Source: Chitinivibrionales bacterium (lineage in GTDB: Bacteria > Fibrobacterota > Chitinivibrionia > Chitinivibrionales > WJKA01). Taken from it: a stretch of 64,000 nucleotides of DNA. The notes under the pieces were generated by a model. It was not told where the DNA came from. It did not search any database and worked only from the letters and a program-made list of their open reading frames with translations. The stretch lies in NCBI GenBank assembly GCA_014728295.1, contig WJLW01000127.1, forward strand, positions 47,496-111,495. Direction: 5' to 3'. Positions 61,909-64,000 of the stretch are shown one piece after another. Positions within the stretch are counted from its first letter, which is position 1. Each line of letters starts with the position of its first letter. Made by a program: the position numbers and the translations under genes.

Positions 61909-62928
61909 ATGGATATGCTGGCGAATAAGTTAATAGCGAAGCTTTTTTTCACATGGCTATTTCTATCATTCGTAATTGTCTTTAGTCTGAGTCATGTCAA
62001 AAAGCCTGAATATGAGCCCGCTGCAACAAGAAAACTCATTGAGGGAAATGCTGAAACGCCATTTCAGTATCGATACCTGCTTCCATTCATTATTAAATAC
62101 TCTTCTGAGAAAATAGGGATAAGAGCATTGAGTGGTGAGAGTCTAGAATGGATTTGTATCTTTTCAGATATGCTGTTTACTGGATTGCTTTTTATTGTGT
62201 TGTGGACTTATTTAAAATGCTGTAATGTTACTATCAAATTAAGAGTAATTGGAATGTTCTTTTTGTCTTATTCCCTCGCATTCACTTATCTAGTCCCATA
62301 TCATTTATCAATTTATAACATTTATGACATCCCATCTGTTTATTTTATGACAACAGGGTTACTTCTCATTTACAAAAGAAAGATGATGCTATTCTATCCG
62401 GTATTTATCCTTGCAACATTTAACAGGGAAACCACGTGTTTCCTTTCTTTAGCTTATTTATTTGTTCATGCAAGAACTTTTAACCTATTCTCGCCAACTT
62501 TTTATACGAAAAATCAAAGAGTGATTTGGAATGTCTTGGCCCAGGCAACACTATGGTTTGCCGTTAAAATACTTTTAGCAAACCAGTTTGATTTTCCAAA
62601 TGATAATATCCGATTTGATTTTGCATTTTTGAGAAATCTGAAATTTCTGGTACTTTGGCCTTTTAAGCCAAAAATGTTTCTTGAAATGGCACAAATCTTT
62701 GTATCCGGTGCTTACTTGTGGATTCCGGTGATTTTAAAATGGAATACTATCAGTGAACCGTTTATTAAAAGGTCCCTTCTGGTGATTCCTGTGTATTTAT
62801 TTGGAATGCTTCTGGTTGGCAGTCTTGCAGAAATCAGAATATATGGCGAGCTTATTCCTTTCATCATACCGGCAGCACTGTTTATTTTAAAAGGATATGC
62901 CAAAAGCTCATTCTTTTCACTATCCTAA
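61909..62928 (+). CDS. Polytopic membrane protein of unknown function
   Basis: A 339-residue protein with about eight hydrophobic segments, including a first helix at about residues 11-29, and an Arg/Tyr-rich FQYRYLLPFI loop after it. Membrane glycosyltransferase-like topology (GT-C type) is possible, but the HPDE or DXD-like signature typical of those was not found. AT-rich. Its stop overlaps the stop of the convergent collagen-like gene by three bases. Confidence 0.6.
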   Translation: MDMLANKLIAKLFFTWLFLSFVIVFSLSHVKKPEYEPAATRKLIEGNAETPFQYRYLLPFIIKYSSEKIGIRALSGESLEWICIFSDMLFTGLLFIVLWTYLKCCNVTIKLRVIGMFFLSYSLAFTYLVPYHLSIYNIYDIPSVYFMTTGLLLIYKRKMMLFYPVFILATFNRETTCFLSLAYLFVHARTFNLFSPTFYTKNQRVIWNVLAQATLWFAVKILLANQFDFPNDNIRFDFAFLRNLKFLVLWPFKPKMFLEMAQIFVSGAYLWIPVILKWNTISEPFIKRSLLVIPVYLFGMLLVGSLAEIRIYGELIPFIIPAALFILKGYAKSSFFSLS

Positions 62929-64000
62929 TCTGGAATAAATAAGCCAGTCATTGCGGGATTATCCACTCCAAAATCACGATTTGAGGTTATCCCTGAAAAT
63001 TTTCTGAATAGTATCCTGAATGTTGCAGGCTGTCCTGAGTTGACTCGAAATCTTTTTGTTTGCGAGTAAGTACCAACAACTTCATTAGGATCTGCATCCC
63101 AGGCAAATATTTGACATGTGCTACTATTTATTTCTGCGGGGATGCTTCCCATTGCCAAGTCGGCCTGGTACCATCTATTATTTGGCGGTGTATCATGGTC
63201 AGGGTGCAGGCTGGCATGCGCGCTTACGATTACGTAGCCGGTTGCTGGCGGAGTAAAAGTATAGGATAAAACTGATGCAACTGAACTAGCAGAAAAGAAA
63301 TCGGAAGTCCCTTGCATGAAGAATGTTCGAATATTTGCAGTTCCAGAAGGCCCGGTGTCCCCTTTTTCACCTTTGGGGCCTGGGTCGCCTTTGTCTCCTT
63401 TTGCACCAGGTGCACCAGTATTCCCCTTGTCACCTTTAGGACCTTCCAAAGAGGCCAGCCATTCCGCCTCTGTACCCGTGTATCCTCCTTCAACTGCAAT
63501 TTGATAAGCGGATTTACCATTGCTTCCATCTTGGCCTGGTGAGCCGGTGTCGCCTTTTGGCCCCGCAGGTCCTGTCGGCCCTGCCGGCCCCGTGTCACCC
63601 TTATCGCCTTTGAGCGAGGCCTGCCATTGCGCTTCAGTGCCACTATACCCACCTTCAACGGCCATCTCATATGCAGATTTGCCATTGTCACCGTCATTGC
63701 CATCTTGTCCCGATTGTCCTGGCTCCCCTTTAGGGCCAGCCGGTCCTGTATCTCCTTTTGCTCCCTGAATTCCCTGCGGCCCCTGTGGTCCGGGAGGCCC
63801 TGCAGGACCTTGAGGACCTCTGCCGAAAGGAATAGAATCAGACCATTGTCCTGCATTGCTTTTACGGAAATACAGATTTCCTTCGTCAATCGCAAAAAAG
63901 GAAAAACCGACCGGTTCATTATCATAATTCGCTCTGTCGACTTTATCTCCCTGAGCATCTACTTTGAACGGATCGCCTTGTGCACCTTCCGGTCCTTGAG
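62925..64000 (-). CDS. Collagen-like protein, 5' end beyond the window
   Basis: The frame runs open from the right edge to the TAG at 62925-62927, at least 357 residues; a Met start at 63665 would cut a continuous frame, so it is not the real start. Gly-X-Y repeats (GDTGPAGPTGPAG and many like it) alternate with two copies of a GKSAYEMAVEGGYSGTE/GKSAYQIAVEGGYTGTE unit, found in phage tail fibres and bacterial surface proteins. The C-terminal 130 residues (FFMQGTSDFFSAS to AMTGLFIPD) are beta-rich and C1q/TNF-like in feel. Likely a trimeric surface fibre. Confidence 0.85.
   Translation of the reverse strand, partial: QGPEGAQGDPFKVDAQGDKVDRANYDNEPVGFSFFAIDEGNLYFRKSNAGQWSDSIPFGRGPQGPAGPPGPQGPQGIQGAKGDTGPAGPKGEPGQSGQDGNDGDNGKSAYEMAVEGGYSGTEAQWQASLKGDKGDTGPAGPTGPAGPKGDTGSPGQDGSNGKSAYQIAVEGGYTGTEAEWLASLEGPKGDKGNTGAPGAKGDKGDPGPKGEKGDTGPSGTANIRTFFMQGTSDFFSASSVASVLSYTFTPPATGYVIVSAHASLHPDHDTPPNNRWYQADLAMGSIPAEINSSTCQIFAWDADPNEVVGTYSQTKRFRVNSGQPATFRILFRKFSGITSNRDFGVDNPAMTGLFIPD

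Noticed and set aside
62925..63665. Collagen-like protein as a complete 246-residue gene
   Set aside because: The frame continues without a stop to the right edge with the same repeat style, so the Met at 63665 is internal.
1..64000. CRISPR arrays, insertion sequences or prophage genes
   Set aside because: No regularly spaced repeats, transposase motifs or phage structural genes were seen; the collagen-like gene alone does not indicate a prophage.

Overview
The window looks like chromosome of a Gram-negative bacterium. It encodes an LpxL-type acyltransferase, several heptosyltransferase-family enzymes, a beta-barrel protein with a signal peptide and many lipoprotein or periplasmic products. 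Three things point, tentatively, to the FCB group and perhaps Fibrobacterota: a secreted beta-propeller protein with a type IX-like C-terminal sorting domain, a large lipoprotein whose order (InlB-like repeats, FGE-like domain, TolB-like propeller, SGNH-like end) recalls Fibrobacter paralogous lipoproteins (from memory), and the general gene style. No taxonomic marker was searched, so this stays an inference. There are no transposases, CRISPR arrays or phage modules; one tRNA (Ala, CGC) is present.

Layout. 1-13 kb is a surface-glycan locus on the + strand: epimerase, NeuD/PglD-type acetyltransferase, two DegT aminotransferases, GT2 and GT4 glycosyltransferases, a Wzy-like polymerase, a sulfotransferase, a GNAT protein, a PglC-type initiating transferase and a large PglF-type dehydratase. 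Together they could make a UDP-diacetylbacillosamine-type sugar and start a glycan on it. The first 9.9 kb is much more AT-rich than what follows, as in an exchanged O-antigen cassette. 13-18 kb holds a GT39-like membrane transferase, an outer-membrane barrel candidate and a hybrid sensor kinase. 18-23 kb holds a lipoate-ligase-like gene, an MIO ammonia-lyase, an LpxL-like acyltransferase and dinB. 23-27 kb holds two paralogous small glycosyltransferase-like genes around a third, and a PAS-GGDEF cyclase.

27-33 kb is a minus-strand housekeeping block: ffh, rpsP, rimM, trmD and rplS, with tight coupling and a strong terminator, followed by two tandem cyclic-nucleotide-binding proteins and a SpoU methyltransferase. 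33.5-40.6 kb has a small coiled-coil protein coupled to an M23 peptidase, a tail-anchored Ser/Thr kinase, a GT9 enzyme, thioredoxin, and a synthase-formyltransferase-deacetylase exopolysaccharide set. 40.6-46.5 kb is a minus-strand group with a GDP-6-deoxy-hexose reductase-like gene, a GT9 gene containing a G8/C7 tract, a GSCFA protein, a toroid polysaccharide-lyase-like protein and a STAS protein with a near-consensus promoter.

46.7-60.3 kb holds the tRNA and its terminator, the sorted propeller protein, then a second polysaccharide locus: DegT aminotransferase, GT2, GT4, a Wzx flippase, two lipoproteins with SGNH-like ends and a DegT-like protein coupled to the second. 60.6-64 kb is AT-rich again, with two membrane proteins and a collagen-like protein that runs off the right edge. 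The most novel-looking parts are the lipoprotein/DegT module at 53.8-60.3 kb, the paired cNMP-binding proteins and the homopolymer tract in the GT9 gene.
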